Position numbers and translations under genes: made by a program
In this document: positions 26,454 through 35,093 of the stretch, piece by piece
Numbering within the stretch: position 1 is the first letter of the stretch
Layout: the number at the start of each line of letters is the position of its first letter
Assembly (NCBI GenBank): GCA_963974915.1
Contig: CAXBES010000001.1
Span: 1 to 64,000, forward strand
Source of the DNA: CAXBES01 sp963974915
GTDB lineage: Bacteria; Bacteroidota; Bacteroidia; Flavobacteriales; Flavobacteriaceae
DNA: 64,000 nucleotides
Reading direction: 5' to 3'
The notes under the pieces: model-generated
Database searches by the model: none
The model's input: only the letters and a program-made list of their open reading frames with translations
What the model was told of the DNA's origin: nothing

Positions 26454-27401
26454 CTATTCGTCGTAAATATTCTTGTAGCCTTTTTCCGGAGCTTCAAAGA
26501 ATTTACCCGTGATGAAACGGTAATTCTTGTCTAAAGAAGAGATCTTATCCATATCATCCTGATCTAAAGCTACATCTGCAGCTTGAAAGTTGGCTATGAT
26601 ATGATCCTTACTAGTTGACTTCGGAATTGCGGCACATCCTCGGTGTGTATGCCAACTAATAAGTACCTGTGCTGCTGTGGTGTTGTTTTTCTTAGCTATT
26701 TCTCTTATTTCTGAAATATCCATTAAATTGGGTTCGTCTTCTCCTTTCATTTGTTGCGAGCGGTCTCCCGATCCCAGCGGAGAATATGCTGTTAGTTTTA
26801 TACCTTCGGAATTGCAATATTCCAGAAGTTCTTTCTGCTGAAGCAAAGGATGTAGCTCTACCTGATTCATTTCCGGCTTAACCGAAGCCTTTGAGACAAG
26901 ATCCTGAAGCTTTTTCTTACTGAAATTAGATACTCCTATATGTTTGGCATAACCTCTTTCTTTTGCTGTTTCCATTTGCTTCCAGGTTTCTATAATTGGA
27001 ACCTCTTCCATAGATAAATAATCTGATGGACTTTGCGGAAAATCAACCCCGGGTTTAAATGCAACCGGCCAATGCACCAAATAAAGATCTAGGTAATCTA
27101 GTTGTAATTTTTTTAGGCTATCGGTTAAAGCCGGTAACACATAACCTTCTTGATGTGAATCATTCCATAATTTCGAAGTAATAAAAACATCTTCTCTTAA
27201 AATTTTTCCTTCATTGAAAACTTCAGATAGCGCTTCGCCAATTTCAGATTCATTACCATACACCGCAGCGGTATCAATATGCCTGTAACCTGCATATAAA
27301 GCCTCTTTTACAGCATTCTTTACTTCATTTCCTGTCGCTTTCCATGTTCCCAGCCCAATGCTGTGCATGGTGTCACCATTATTAAATTTTAATGTTTTCA
27401 T
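26454..27401 (-). CDS. Aldo/keto reductase
   Basis: The 315-residue (beta/alpha)8 oxidoreductase carries the full catalytic set: Asp and Tyr in DTAAVYGNE, Lys in VFITSKLWND and His in YLVHWPVAF, with the NADPH-binding IPKSTSKDHIIAN near the C-terminus. It reduces aldehydes or ketones; the substrate is not known. It stands alone between rny and xerD. Confidence 0.92.
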   Translation of the reverse strand: MKTLKFNNGDTMHSIGLGTWKATGNEVKNAVKEALYAGYRHIDTAAVYGNESEIGEALSEVFNEGKILREDVFITSKLWNDSHQEGYVLPALTDSLKKLQLDYLDLYLVHWPVAFKPGVDFPQSPSDYLSMEEVPIIETWKQMETAKERGYAKHIGVSNFSKKKLQDLVSKASVKPEMNQVELHPLLQQKELLEYCNSEGIKLTAYSPLGSGDRSQQMKGEDEPNLMDISEIREIAKKNNTTAAQVLISWHTHRGCAAIPKSTSKDHIIANFQAADVALDQDDMDKISSLDKNYRFITGKFFEAPEKGYKNIYDE

Positions 27402-27503
27402 AGTACTTTTTAATTGTTCTTATTTTATTCAAAAGTTACGAAACACATTAGGGAGGATAAAGATTATATCCAACTTTAGCTTTTTTTTAACCTGTAGATG
27501 ACT

Positions 27504-28406
27504 TTAATTATCCTTTCTGGGATGAAACTGATTCACAACTTCGGTAAGTCGGGATTTATCAATATGAGTGTATACTTCGGTAGTAGTAATACTTTCATGT
27601 CCCAGCATCTGCTGAATCGCCCTCAGATCGGCACCATTCTCCAGAAGATGCGTCGCAAAGGAATGTCTAAAAGTGTGCGGACTAATATTCTTCCTTATCC
27701 CGGCCTTTTCTGTAAGATCCTTCACAATTGTAAAAATCATAGCTCTCGTAAGCGATTTGCCGCGTCTGTTTAAGAATAATGTATCTCTTGATGCCGGATG
27801 AACCTCTTGATGATTCCTTATCTCATTTCTGTAGAGTTGTATATATTTTATGGTATTTTGTCCAATAGGAACGAAACGTTGTTTATTTCCTTTTCCCGTT
27901 ACCTTAATAAAACCCTCCTCGAAAAAGAGGTCGGAGATCTTAAGGTTTATTAATTCTGAAACTCTTAATCCGCATCCATACAAGGTTTCAATAATTGTTC
28001 TATTGCGTTCACCTTGTGGTTTACTAAGATCTATCGCTTTAATAAGGTCGTCAATTTCATGGGTTGATAATGTATCGGGGAGCTTTCTGCCTATTTTAGG
28101 ACTTTCAATAAGCTCTAAGGGATTAGTTTTCCTGTATTCTTCAAAAACCAGATAATTAAAAAAGCCTCGTAAACCTGAAATGACTCTACTTTGTGTCCTC
28201 GGATTTACACTTTTAGCAATGGTGTAAATAAATTCCTGTAAGTCGTTTTCAGAAATAAGAACAGGCGAAACAGTTATTTCAGACTCTTCCAGCCAGTTAA
28301 TTAATTTTTTGATGTCCTGAGAATAACTATTGATGGAATTTTGGGATAATCCCCGCTCAATTCGAAGATAATTTTGATAGTCTTTAAGTGCCGACATCCA
28401 TTTCAT
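27504..28406 (-). CDS. xerD: Site-specific tyrosine recombinase XerD
   Basis: The 300-residue recombinase has a SAM-like core-binding domain (about 5-90) and a catalytic domain with all expected residues: R148 (CGLRVSEL), K172 (GKGNKQR), H244 and R247 (HTFRHSF), H270 (LGHES) and nucleophile Y279 (EVYTHI). Length and motifs fit XerD rather than a phage integrase. With XerC it resolves chromosome dimers at dif. No dif site was recognised in the window. Confidence 0.93.
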   Translation of the reverse strand: MKWMSALKDYQNYLRIERGLSQNSINSYSQDIKKLINWLEESEITVSPVLISENDLQEFIYTIAKSVNPRTQSRVISGLRGFFNYLVFEEYRKTNPLELIESPKIGRKLPDTLSTHEIDDLIKAIDLSKPQGERNRTIIETLYGCGLRVSELINLKISDLFFEEGFIKVTGKGNKQRFVPIGQNTIKYIQLYRNEIRNHQEVHPASRDTLFLNRRGKSLTRAMIFTIVKDLTEKAGIRKNISPHTFRHSFATHLLENGADLRAIQQMLGHESITTTEVYTHIDKSRLTEVVNQFHPRKDN

Positions 28407-28513
28407 ACTACTATATTACTTTAATTATAGGTTAAATAAAAACAGCAGGTAGAATAAGTATAATTATTTTTCGTTTTGAAAATAAATCTATAACTCACAA
28501 AAAATAAAAAGGA

Positions 28514-29050
28514 ATGAAAAAAACGGGTATTTTTTTAATTGCAATGCTATTTAGCGTCACTTTATTCGCACAAGAATTGGACTTAGGAATTAAGGCCGGT
28601 GCAAATTTCGCTAACATCTCTGATGCGTCGGGTCTGTCTAATAAAACCGGTTTTCAAGCCGGCGCCTTCGTAGGGTTGAAATTGAGCGATAAGATCGGAA
28701 TTCAGGCAGATCTATTGTACTCTCAACAGGGAGCAGAATTTGACGGAGGCGAATTTGACCTTACCTATGTCAATGTTCCGGTGGTGCTTAAATATTATTT
28801 AGTTCAAGGATTGAATTTACAGGCGGGTCCGCAATTTGGTTTTGTGGTAGATGACAATGTAAAAGAAGTGTTTAATGGTATTGCCGAAGCAGAGTCTTCA
28901 GATGTTTCCGGATTAGTTGGTGCAGGGTATGATTTTCCCTTCGGAATACGAGTAGATGCAAGATATAACTTCGGATTAAAAGATATATTTACTGAAGGAA
29001 AAGGTAAAAATACCGTGGTTTCATTCGCAATAGGGTATTCATTTCTCTAG
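28514..29050 (+). CDS. PorT-like outer membrane beta-barrel protein 1 of tandem array
   Basis: The 178-residue protein has a signal peptide (to about A19 in TLFAQ) and an eight-strand-type barrel with the family pattern LGIKAGANFANISD, then LLYSQQGAEF, YVNVPVVLKYYLV, GPQFGFVV and a terminal aromatic strand (SFAIGYSFL). These are the marks of the outer membrane protein beta-barrel/PorT-like family. The function is unknown. It is the first of five such genes between xerD and aroQ and has its own terminator. Confidence 0.85.
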   Translation: MKKTGIFLIAMLFSVTLFAQELDLGIKAGANFANISDASGLSNKTGFQAGAFVGLKLSDKIGIQADLLYSQQGAEFDGGEFDLTYVNVPVVLKYYLVQGLNLQAGPQFGFVVDDNVKEVFNGIAEAESSDVSGLVGAGYDFPFGIRVDARYNFGLKDIFTEGKGKNTVVSFAIGYSFL

Positions 29051-29071
29051 TGATGAAAAGCTTTTAATATT

Positions 29072-29105
29072 AAGCCGTCTTTTAAATATGGACGGCTTTC
29101 TTTAT
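29072..29105 (+). terminator. Terminator after barrel gene 1
   Basis: AAGCCGTC (29072-29079) pairs with GACGGCTT (29091-29098), followed by a T-rich stretch. Confidence 0.85.
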
Positions 29106-29212
29106 TGATAACCAATGACTTTGAAGTCCATAAAAAGTGAAGTTGAGATGTAATTTTGTTTTTTTAATTCAAAATTTTAGTAGCTTTACTTTATTAACTA
29201 AACACTTAAATT

Positions 29213-29806
29213 ATGAAAAAACTATTTTTATTTACAGCTTTATGTTTGTTTTTAACTGTTTCATCTTTTGCACAAGGTGTGGTTCGATTTGGCGCTAAAG
29301 CAGGTCTGAACATTGCTTCCATTGGTGGAGATGCTTACGTTACAGGTTTTAGTGGATTCGATTCCAGAACGAGCTTCCATCTTGGAGGTTTGGTGGAAAT
29401 TCCAATTACCGAGAAAATTTCTATTCAGCCGGAAGTATTGTATTCTTCTCAAGGTAGTAAGTTTAATTTCGGTTTTGGGAGTAACCCGGATGTAAAGTTA
29501 GATTACATCAACGTGCCTATTCTTGGTAAGTATCATATTATTGAAGGACTAAGCGGTGAATTAGGTCCGGTTATAGGAGTTCTAGTAAACGCAAAAGCTA
29601 CAGGTGATGGAGAGGATGAAGATATTAAAGAATTTTATAAGAGCACGGATATTGGTGTAGCTATAGGTGCATCATATCGTCTGCCAATGGGTGTCTTCTT
29701 TAGTCTGCGTTATAATAAAGGTGTAACAGACATAAATGATGATCCGGACATTTCGGCTAAAAACCAGAATAATGTATTTCAGGTGTCTGCCGGATATTCA
29801 TTCTAA
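29213..29806 (+). CDS. PorT-like outer membrane beta-barrel protein 2
   Basis: The 197-residue protein has a signal peptide (to about A20) and the same barrel layout as its neighbours: VRFGAKAGLNIASIGG, a SFHLGGLVEIPI strand, ISIQPEVLYSSQGSKF, LDYINVPILGKYHI, ELGPVIGVLVNAK and a final FQVSAGYSF. A candidate -7 box TAATTTTG lies at 29151-29158. Its close similarity to genes 3 and 4 points to tandem duplication. The function is unknown. Confidence 0.85.
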   Translation: MKKLFLFTALCLFLTVSSFAQGVVRFGAKAGLNIASIGGDAYVTGFSGFDSRTSFHLGGLVEIPITEKISIQPEVLYSSQGSKFNFGFGSNPDVKLDYINVPILGKYHIIEGLSGELGPVIGVLVNAKATGDGEDEDIKEFYKSTDIGVAIGASYRLPMGVFFSLRYNKGVTDINDDPDISAKNQNNVFQVSAGYSF

Positions 29807-29826
29807 AGTATTTTGTTTTTATATTG

Positions 29827-29855
29827 AAAAGCAGGACTCTGTCCTGCTTTTTTTT
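29827..29855 (+). terminator. Terminator after barrel gene 2
   Basis: GCAGGAC/GTCCTGC with a three-base loop is preceded by A and followed by eight T. Confidence 0.92.
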
Positions 29856-29901
29856 ATGCTTAGGGGTTTCGTATCAGCATATTTTCATATATTACATAGG
29901 T

Positions 29902-30507
29902 ATGTCAAAAACCGTATTCTTCATTTGCCTATTATTTGGATTCAATTTGCTGTATGCACAAGGAAAATTTGAATTAGGTGTAAAAGCGGGACTTAATATA
30001 GCCTCATTTAGTGGGGAAACTGAATTTGCCCTTGGAGGTTATTCTTCCAGGTCAAGCTTTCATTTTGGCGCTTTGGCAGAGATACCAATTGGCAGTAAAA
30101 TTTCTGTTCAATCAGAACTATTATATTCTTCTAAAGGGGCGATGTTTGATTTTGGCACATCGAATGATGGTGATTATATATTAAATTATCTTGAAATTCC
30201 TGTTCTAGGTAAGTATTATATTACGAGTAGATTAACTACCGAAATTGGCGCCTCATTAGGATTTTTAATGTCTGCAAAACGCGATGCTAAAAATGCACAA
30301 GGAACCAGAGATGTTATGGATAGATATAAGTCTACTGATGTCACTATGGTTTTTGGTTTTTCGTACAAGTTACAAAGAAGTGTTTTCCTTTCGCTTAGGT
30401 ATAATCGGAGTTTGATCAATATTAATGATAGTAGTGTGTTCCCTAATGGAGAAAAACTTAAAAATCAGAATAGTGTATTTCAACTTTCTGTAGGATATGG
30501 TTTTTAA
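29902..30507 (+). CDS. PorT-like outer membrane beta-barrel protein 3
   Basis: The start at 29902 was chosen because it gives a signal peptide (MSKTVFFICLLFGFNLLYAQ); the frame is open upstream to 29824, but that part overlaps the previous terminator. The 201-residue mature barrel repeats the family pattern: LGVKAGLNIASFSGE, SSFHFGALAEIPIG, VQSELLYSSKGAMF, LNYLEIPVLGKYYI and FQLSVGYGF. It is a close paralogue of genes 2 and 4. The function is unknown. Confidence 0.83.
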   Translation: MSKTVFFICLLFGFNLLYAQGKFELGVKAGLNIASFSGETEFALGGYSSRSSFHFGALAEIPIGSKISVQSELLYSSKGAMFDFGTSNDGDYILNYLEIPVLGKYYITSRLTTEIGASLGFLMSAKRDAKNAQGTRDVMDRYKSTDVTMVFGFSYKLQRSVFLSLRYNRSLININDSSVFPNGEKLKNQNSVFQLSVGYGF

Positions 30508-30580
30508 CGATTTTTTGGTAATTTATAATTTGCATACACGGTTTTGATTTGGATTAATGGTTAAATAAAAGTTTGTAGAA

Positions 30581-31201
30581 ATGAAGAACGTACTTTTTTT
30601 TATGTTTGTAATTTTAGTCTCAGCGACCACGATAGCGCAAAGAGAACTAAGATTTGGTGTCAAAGGAGGTCTGAACATTTCGTCATTTGGAGGAGAGGGA
30701 AAAAGAGTTTTTGGTGGATTTGAACCTGCTGATGTAAATGAGTTTCGAGCCAGAAAGAGTTTCCATGTAGGCGCAATATTAGAGGGGCCAATCAATGATA
30801 GAATTTCGTTGCAAGGCGAGGCGTTGTATTCTTCTAAAGGAGTAAAATACTTTAACGATAGTCTTCTTAAGCTAGATTATATAGATTTATCTCTTTTAGG
30901 TAAATATTATTTCATCAAAGGGTTTAGTGCAGAACTTGGTCCAGTGATAGGTATTTTAGTAACTGCTTCAGCAGATGGTTTTGGAACTGCAGGGTATGAT
31001 GTACGAAGTTCTTACTCCTCTATTGATCTGGGCGGAAGTCTTGGGCTTACGTATCGTTTAAAATTTGGAGTGTTTTTAACCATACGATATACAAAGGGCT
31101 TAAATAATAATAATAACGCCGAACCCTTTATTAATCAGAGAGAGGATAATTTAAAAAACCAAAATGACGTATTCCAAGTTTCACTAGGATATAGTTTTTA
31201 A
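30581..31201 (+). CDS. PorT-like outer membrane beta-barrel protein 4
   Basis: The 206-residue protein has a signal peptide (to about A19) and the same pattern as genes 2 and 3: LRFGVKGGLNISSFGGE, KSFHVGAILEGPIN, LQGEALYSSKGVKY, LDYIDLSLLGKYYF, ELGPVIGILVTA and FQVSLGYSF. It lacks a terminator upstream, so it could be cotranscribed with gene 3. The function is unknown. Confidence 0.83.
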   Translation: MKNVLFFMFVILVSATTIAQRELRFGVKGGLNISSFGGEGKRVFGGFEPADVNEFRARKSFHVGAILEGPINDRISLQGEALYSSKGVKYFNDSLLKLDYIDLSLLGKYYFIKGFSAELGPVIGILVTASADGFGTAGYDVRSSYSSIDLGGSLGLTYRLKFGVFLTIRYTKGLNNNNNAEPFINQREDNLKNQNDVFQVSLGYSF

Positions 31202-31226
31202 GTTGACTACCCTCATATAATTTTTG

Positions 31227-31253
31227 AAAAAGCAGGAGATTCTCCTGCTTTTT
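31227..31253 (+). terminator. Terminator after barrel gene 4
   Basis: AAAAAGCAGGAG and CTCCTGCTTTTT form a strong stem with an A-run and a T-run. Confidence 0.92.
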
Positions 31254-31301
31254 GTTTGTTTAAAAAATGTATTTTTGACGAACAGAATAAAATAGTTTAA
31301 G

Positions 31302-31811
31302 ATGAAGCGAATATTTTTTATAGTATTATTTTTAGTTGGTGCAGTATCGATGAATGCCCAAGGTTTTAAAGCAGGTATTGCAGGAGGTTATATTTCAGAA
31401 TTAGAAGGAATAGGAGTTAGTGCCGATCTTATTTACGAGCTTAATGAAAAGTGGGGAGTTTCAAATACTACCACCTTTTCGGTAGTTGAAGATCGCAATA
31501 TAAGAACGAAATGGTTAGCTTTAGACTTAAACGGTCGCTATAAGATCGTGGACGAATTATACGCCATTGCAGGGGTAGAAATGCTTAGTCTTTCGTATAA
31601 GAATGCTAACGACTTCGGAATTTTAACCGGGAGTGGTGATATCCCGCCGTCTTCTACAGAATTTGGAGGTAACCTTGGAGCCGGGTATAAGATCAATCTA
31701 ATTGACAATGTAAATCTCTTTGGAGAAGTGAAATATACCTTTATCGATAATGTGGTGCTTGCATCTAGTGGCTATATTCATGCGAGACTCGGATTACTTT
31801 TCGATTTTTAA
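31302..31811 (+). CDS. Outer membrane beta-barrel protein 5 of the array
   Basis: The 169-residue protein has a signal peptide (to about A20 in VSMNAQ) and a barrel-like strand pattern (FKAGIAGGYIS, LALDLNGRYKI, NLGAGYKINLI, HARLGLLFDF). It is more divergent than genes 1-4, lacking the LYSSxG motif, and may be an older paralogue or a different barrel family. A TATTTTTG box (31270-31277) lies 24 bases before the ATG. The function is unknown. Confidence 0.8.
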   Translation: MKRIFFIVLFLVGAVSMNAQGFKAGIAGGYISELEGIGVSADLIYELNEKWGVSNTTTFSVVEDRNIRTKWLALDLNGRYKIVDELYAIAGVEMLSLSYKNANDFGILTGSGDIPPSSTEFGGNLGAGYKINLIDNVNLFGEVKYTFIDNVVLASSGYIHARLGLLFDF

Positions 31812-31832
31812 ACTGACGAAAAAGTTAAAGTT

Positions 31833-31860
31833 AAGCGGAAGTCTTCTTCCGCTTTTTTTT
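31833..31860 (+). terminator. Terminator after barrel gene 5
   Basis: AAGCGGAAG pairs with CTTCCGCTT around a short loop, followed by a run of T. Confidence 0.92.
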
Positions 31861-31905
31861 ATGTACTAAAGCTTTTATACCTTAGTAGTTAAATTGCGAC
31901 AAACC

Positions 31906-32325
31906 ATGAAAATTATCATTATTAACGGTCCAAATCTTAACCTACTGGGAAAACGTGAGAATGAAATTTATGGAGATGAGTCATTTAATGAATTTTTTAC
32001 CAGAATTCAGAAGAAATACGCTCAGGTAGATTTGTCACATTACCAGTCTAACGTTGAAGGAGAACTTATTGATAAGTTGCAAGAGGTTGGATATACATAC
32101 GATGGCATTATCTTAAATGCTGCAGCATATACACACACTTCGGTTGGAATAGGGGACACTGTAAAGGCAATTTCAACTCCTGTAATAGAAGTACATATTT
32201 CGAATACTTTTGCCAGAGAAGAATACCGGCACAGTTCCTTTATTGCGCCTAATGCCCATGGAATCATACTAGGCTTCGGTCTCCAAAGTTACGAACTGGG
32301 AATACAGAGTTTCCTAACGAATTAG
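31906..32325 (+). CDS. aroQ: 3-dehydroquinate dehydratase, type II
   Basis: The ATG at 31906 begins the family sequence MKIIIINGPNLNLLGKRE; an in-frame ATG four codons upstream is less likely. The 139-residue protein has the catalytic tyrosine of the ENEIYG segment, the NAAAYTHTSVGI motif and VIEVHISN with the conserved histidine. It catalyses the third step of the shikimate pathway as a dodecamer. In flavobacteria this gene usually lies next to xerD in divergent orientation; here five barrel genes lie between. Confidence 0.94.
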   Translation: MKIIIINGPNLNLLGKRENEIYGDESFNEFFTRIQKKYAQVDLSHYQSNVEGELIDKLQEVGYTYDGIILNAAAYTHTSVGIGDTVKAISTPVIEVHISNTFAREEYRHSSFIAPNAHGIILGFGLQSYELGIQSFLTN

Positions 32326-32340
32326 AGGAAAATGAAAATA

Positions 32341-32368
32341 AAAAATCCTGCGTTATGCAGGATTTTTT
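32341..32368. terminator. Terminator between aroQ and lpdA
   Basis: AAAAATCCTGC/GCAGGATTTTT with a five-base loop and A/T flanks, suited to both convergent genes. Confidence 0.92.
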
Positions 32369-32387
32369 ATTTATATGGTATTTTGAT

Positions 32388-33764
32388 TTATAAGTGGATC
32401 ACTTCTCCGTAAGCATCAGCAACGGCCTCCATTACCGCTTCACTCATGGTAGGGTGAGGATGAATAGCTTTTAAAACTTCGTGACCTGTTGTTTCAAGCT
32501 TTCTGCCTAATACAGCTTCGGCGATCATATCTGTAACTCCGGCGCCTATCATGTGACATCCAAGCCATTCGCCATATTTAGCATCGAAAATAACTTTAAC
32601 AAAACCGTCTTTTGCACCCGAAGCGCTCGCCTTTCCGCTAGCGGAAAAAGGAAATTTACCTACTTTTAACTCATATCCGGCTTCCTTTGCCTGTTTTTCG
32701 GTCATTCCAACACTTGCAATTTCCGGAGTTGCATAAGTACAACCAGGGACATTTCCGTAGTCAATTGCTTCAACATGCATACCCGCAATTTTTTCAACAC
32801 AGGTAATTCCTTCAGCCGAAGCCACGTGAGCCAACGCAGGTCCCGGAACTATATCGCCAATGGCGTAATACCCTGGAATATTAGTTTGATACCAATCGTT
32901 AACAATAACTTTATTGCGATCTGTAACGATTCCTACATCCTCAAGACCAATATTTTCTATATTTGATGCGATTCCTACTGCGGAAAGAACCACTTCAGCT
33001 TCGATGATTTCTTCTCCTTTCGAAGTTTTAACCGTCGCTTTCACCATTTTCCCCGAAGTGTCTACCTTTTCAACTGAAGAATTCGTCATCACTTTTATTC
33101 CGGCTTTTTTGAAGGAACGTTCAAATTGCTTTGAAACATCCTCATCCTCTAACGGAACCAGGTTTGGTAAAAATTCAACAATCGTTACTTCGGTTCCCAT
33201 CGAATTGTAAAAATGAGCAAACTCTACACCAATAGCACCGCTACCAACCACGATCATACTTTTAGGCTGTTTTTTTAAGGACATCGCCTCACGGTATCCT
33301 ATTACCTTCGTTCCGTCTTGCGGTAGATTTGGCAACTCTCTGGAACGAGCACCAGTAGCTATAATTACATGATCGGCAGAATATTCTTTGCCATCCACGT
33401 CAACCTTTTTACCGGGTTTAAGTTTTCCGAAGCCATTAATAACATCAATTTTATTCTTTTTCATCAAGAACTGAACACCTTTACTCATCCCATCTGCAAC
33501 CCCACGGCTACGTTCAACAACTTTAGTAAAATCCTTATCGGCATCTTTGACTGTTAGACCATAATCTTCTGCATGCTTCAAATAATTGAATACGTCTGCA
33601 CTTTTTAAAAGGGCTTTTGTGGGAATACATCCCCAATTTAGGCATACACCACCTAAACTTTCCTTTTCAATAATTGCAGTTTTCATACCCAATTGTGAGG
33701 CTCTAATAGCGGTAACATATCCACCGGGACCACTTCCTAAGACTATAACATCGTATTTACTCAT
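32388..33764 (-). CDS. lpdA: Dihydrolipoyl dehydrogenase
   Basis: The start at 33764 fits the family (MSKYDVIVLGSGPGGYV); the frame is open upstream to 33824. The 458-residue flavoprotein has an FAD-binding GxGxxG motif, the redox cysteine pair C41 and C46 in CLNWGCIPTKAL, a NAD-binding VVGSGAIGVEF motif, and the C-terminal catalytic IHPHPTMSE with His-Glu. It is the E3 part of the pyruvate, 2-oxoglutarate or branched-chain dehydrogenase complexes, or of the glycine cleavage system. No E1 or E2 gene is nearby. Confidence 0.95.
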   Translation of the reverse strand: MSKYDVIVLGSGPGGYVTAIRASQLGMKTAIIEKESLGGVCLNWGCIPTKALLKSADVFNYLKHAEDYGLTVKDADKDFTKVVERSRGVADGMSKGVQFLMKKNKIDVINGFGKLKPGKKVDVDGKEYSADHVIIATGARSRELPNLPQDGTKVIGYREAMSLKKQPKSMIVVGSGAIGVEFAHFYNSMGTEVTIVEFLPNLVPLEDEDVSKQFERSFKKAGIKVMTNSSVEKVDTSGKMVKATVKTSKGEEIIEAEVVLSAVGIASNIENIGLEDVGIVTDRNKVIVNDWYQTNIPGYYAIGDIVPGPALAHVASAEGITCVEKIAGMHVEAIDYGNVPGCTYATPEIASVGMTEKQAKEAGYELKVGKFPFSASGKASASGAKDGFVKVIFDAKYGEWLGCHMIGAGVTDMIAEAVLGRKLETTGHEVLKAIHPHPTMSEAVMEAVADAYGEVIHL

Positions 33765-33858
33765 TTCTTTAAATTTTTCAGACAACGAAATTACAAAATG
33801 TCTCTTTAAACATTGTAAAAGCATCCATTAAATTTAGAAGTAAATATTATTGGAAATA

Positions 33859-33895
33859 AAAACGTCCAATAATTTTCTAGAAATACTGGACGTTT
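33859..33895 (-). terminator. Terminator after msrB (minus strand)
   Basis: AAACGTCCA pairs with TGGACGTTT around a longer loop. On the minus strand the stem is followed by a T-rich stretch. It lies just downstream of msrB. Confidence 0.7.
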
Positions 33896-33923
33896 AATAC
33901 AAAATAGTAGTATATATTTTAAG

Positions 33924-34409
33924 CTATTCGTCGCCTTTTTGAGGAATAAATTTTAATGCTGCACCGTTGATACAGTGTCGTTTTCCCGTAGTTTCTTCAG
34001 GTCCGTCGTTAAAAACATGACCTAAATGTCCACCACAAGTCGCGCAATGTTCTTCGGTACGTGCGTACCCAAGGTTATAATCCACATCGAATGCTACGTT
34101 GCCTTCAATCTCTCTATCGAAACTTGGCCATCCGGTACCACTGTCGAATTTGTGTTTTCCTTTAAACAAAGGTGTTTCGCATGCGGCACATACATAAGTC
34201 CCGGGCTTATAAATTTTGTTTAACGGACTGGTAAATGCTCTTTCTGTACCAGCTTCACGCAGCACATAAAACTGTTGTTCGGTAAGTTCTTTTCTCCACT
34301 CGGCTTCTGTTTTGGATACCGGGAACTCTTTTTCCTCTTTTTTGTCTTGAGCAGACGAATTGCAACTTAAAAGGATAAGACTTACTAATAGAATACTAAA
34401 TTTTTTCAT
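33924..34409 (-). CDS. msrB: Peptide-methionine (R)-S-oxide reductase, lipoprotein form
   Basis: The 161-residue protein starts with a lipoprotein signal (MKKFSILLVSLILLSC, Cys16) and then a complete MsrB domain. The zinc cysteines are in CAAC and CATC, SGTGWPSF is the substrate-side motif, and the catalytic cysteine is C146 in RHCINGAALKF. It repairs methionine-R-sulfoxide in proteins. The signal means it acts in the periplasm or on the outer membrane rather than in the cytoplasm. It follows a small lipoprotein gene with a two-base gap. Confidence 0.93.
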   Translation of the reverse strand: MKKFSILLVSLILLSCNSSAQDKKEEKEFPVSKTEAEWRKELTEQQFYVLREAGTERAFTSPLNKIYKPGTYVCAACETPLFKGKHKFDSGTGWPSFDREIEGNVAFDVDYNLGYARTEEHCATCGGHLGHVFNDGPEETTGKRHCINGAALKFIPQKGDE

Positions 34410-34411
34410 GT

Positions 34412-34915
34412 TTATTCTGAAATCGTTTTTATCTCAGTCGGATTAATTTCCAAACCTTGCAATAATTCATCCATGGTTAAGTTCGCATTAGCGTATTCAG
34501 AAGGTACGACGGCAATTCGGAAGATCTGATTGTTGGTGAATTCACTTCCCAGGGTATTGAGATCAAAATTCGAATCCAGGAACAGTCGAACATCAAAAAA
34601 CGTATGATCAAAACTATACAATAATGTTCCCTGTGGAGGAAAGAAGGTTTGTGGTAACTGACTCCACACATCATCGCCGTTGCTTGTTACACTTTCTAAG
34701 AGATAGACAAGTATCACATCGCTTTCAAAAACCTCGACATTAGACGGGAAGGTTACTATTTGACTAAAATTATTGTTGGCACTAAAATTAACATTGGTTT
34801 CAAATACCTGTCCTAGAATATTGATACCGGGATCTCCGGGAGGTCCTTCAGGACCTTCACAAGATGAAAATAAAACAGTTGATGTAATTGCCAGAAATAA
34901 AAGTATGTTTTTCAT
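34412..34915 (-). CDS. Small lipoprotein with a collagen-like segment
   Basis: The start at 34915 gives a lipoprotein signal (MKNILLFLAITSTVLFSSC); the frame is open to 34936. Directly after the cysteine is a short collagen-like stretch (EGPEGPPGDPG), then about 135 residues of beta-rich sequence ending YANANLTMDELLQGLEI. Similar lipoproteins with such a Gly-Pro start are common in flavobacteria. The function is unknown. It is two bases upstream of msrB, so the two are surely cotranscribed. Confidence 0.8.
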   Translation of the reverse strand: MKNILLFLAITSTVLFSSCEGPEGPPGDPGINILGQVFETNVNFSANNNFSQIVTFPSNVEVFESDVILVYLLESVTSNGDDVWSQLPQTFFPPQGTLLYSFDHTFFDVRLFLDSNFDLNTLGSEFTNNQIFRIAVVPSEYANANLTMDELLQGLEINPTEIKTISE

Positions 34916-35093
34916 TGTATTGAAGTTTTCTTTCAAGTAACAAAATTCATTCCAACTTTGTAAAATTTATATTTTGGCTTTGTTTTTGCACTTTTTAACG
35001 AAAAATAGTGTTTCCTCGGCGGGATTTATATTTTTTTTATCGCTTTCCAACAGATATATGATTAATTTTATGGTCAATAATAAACCTGTCAAC

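Noticed and set aside
27504..28406. Tyrosine recombinase as a sign of an integrative element around the barrel genes
   Set aside because: Its motifs and length fit chromosomal XerD; no attachment repeats, tRNA target or mobility genes flank the array.
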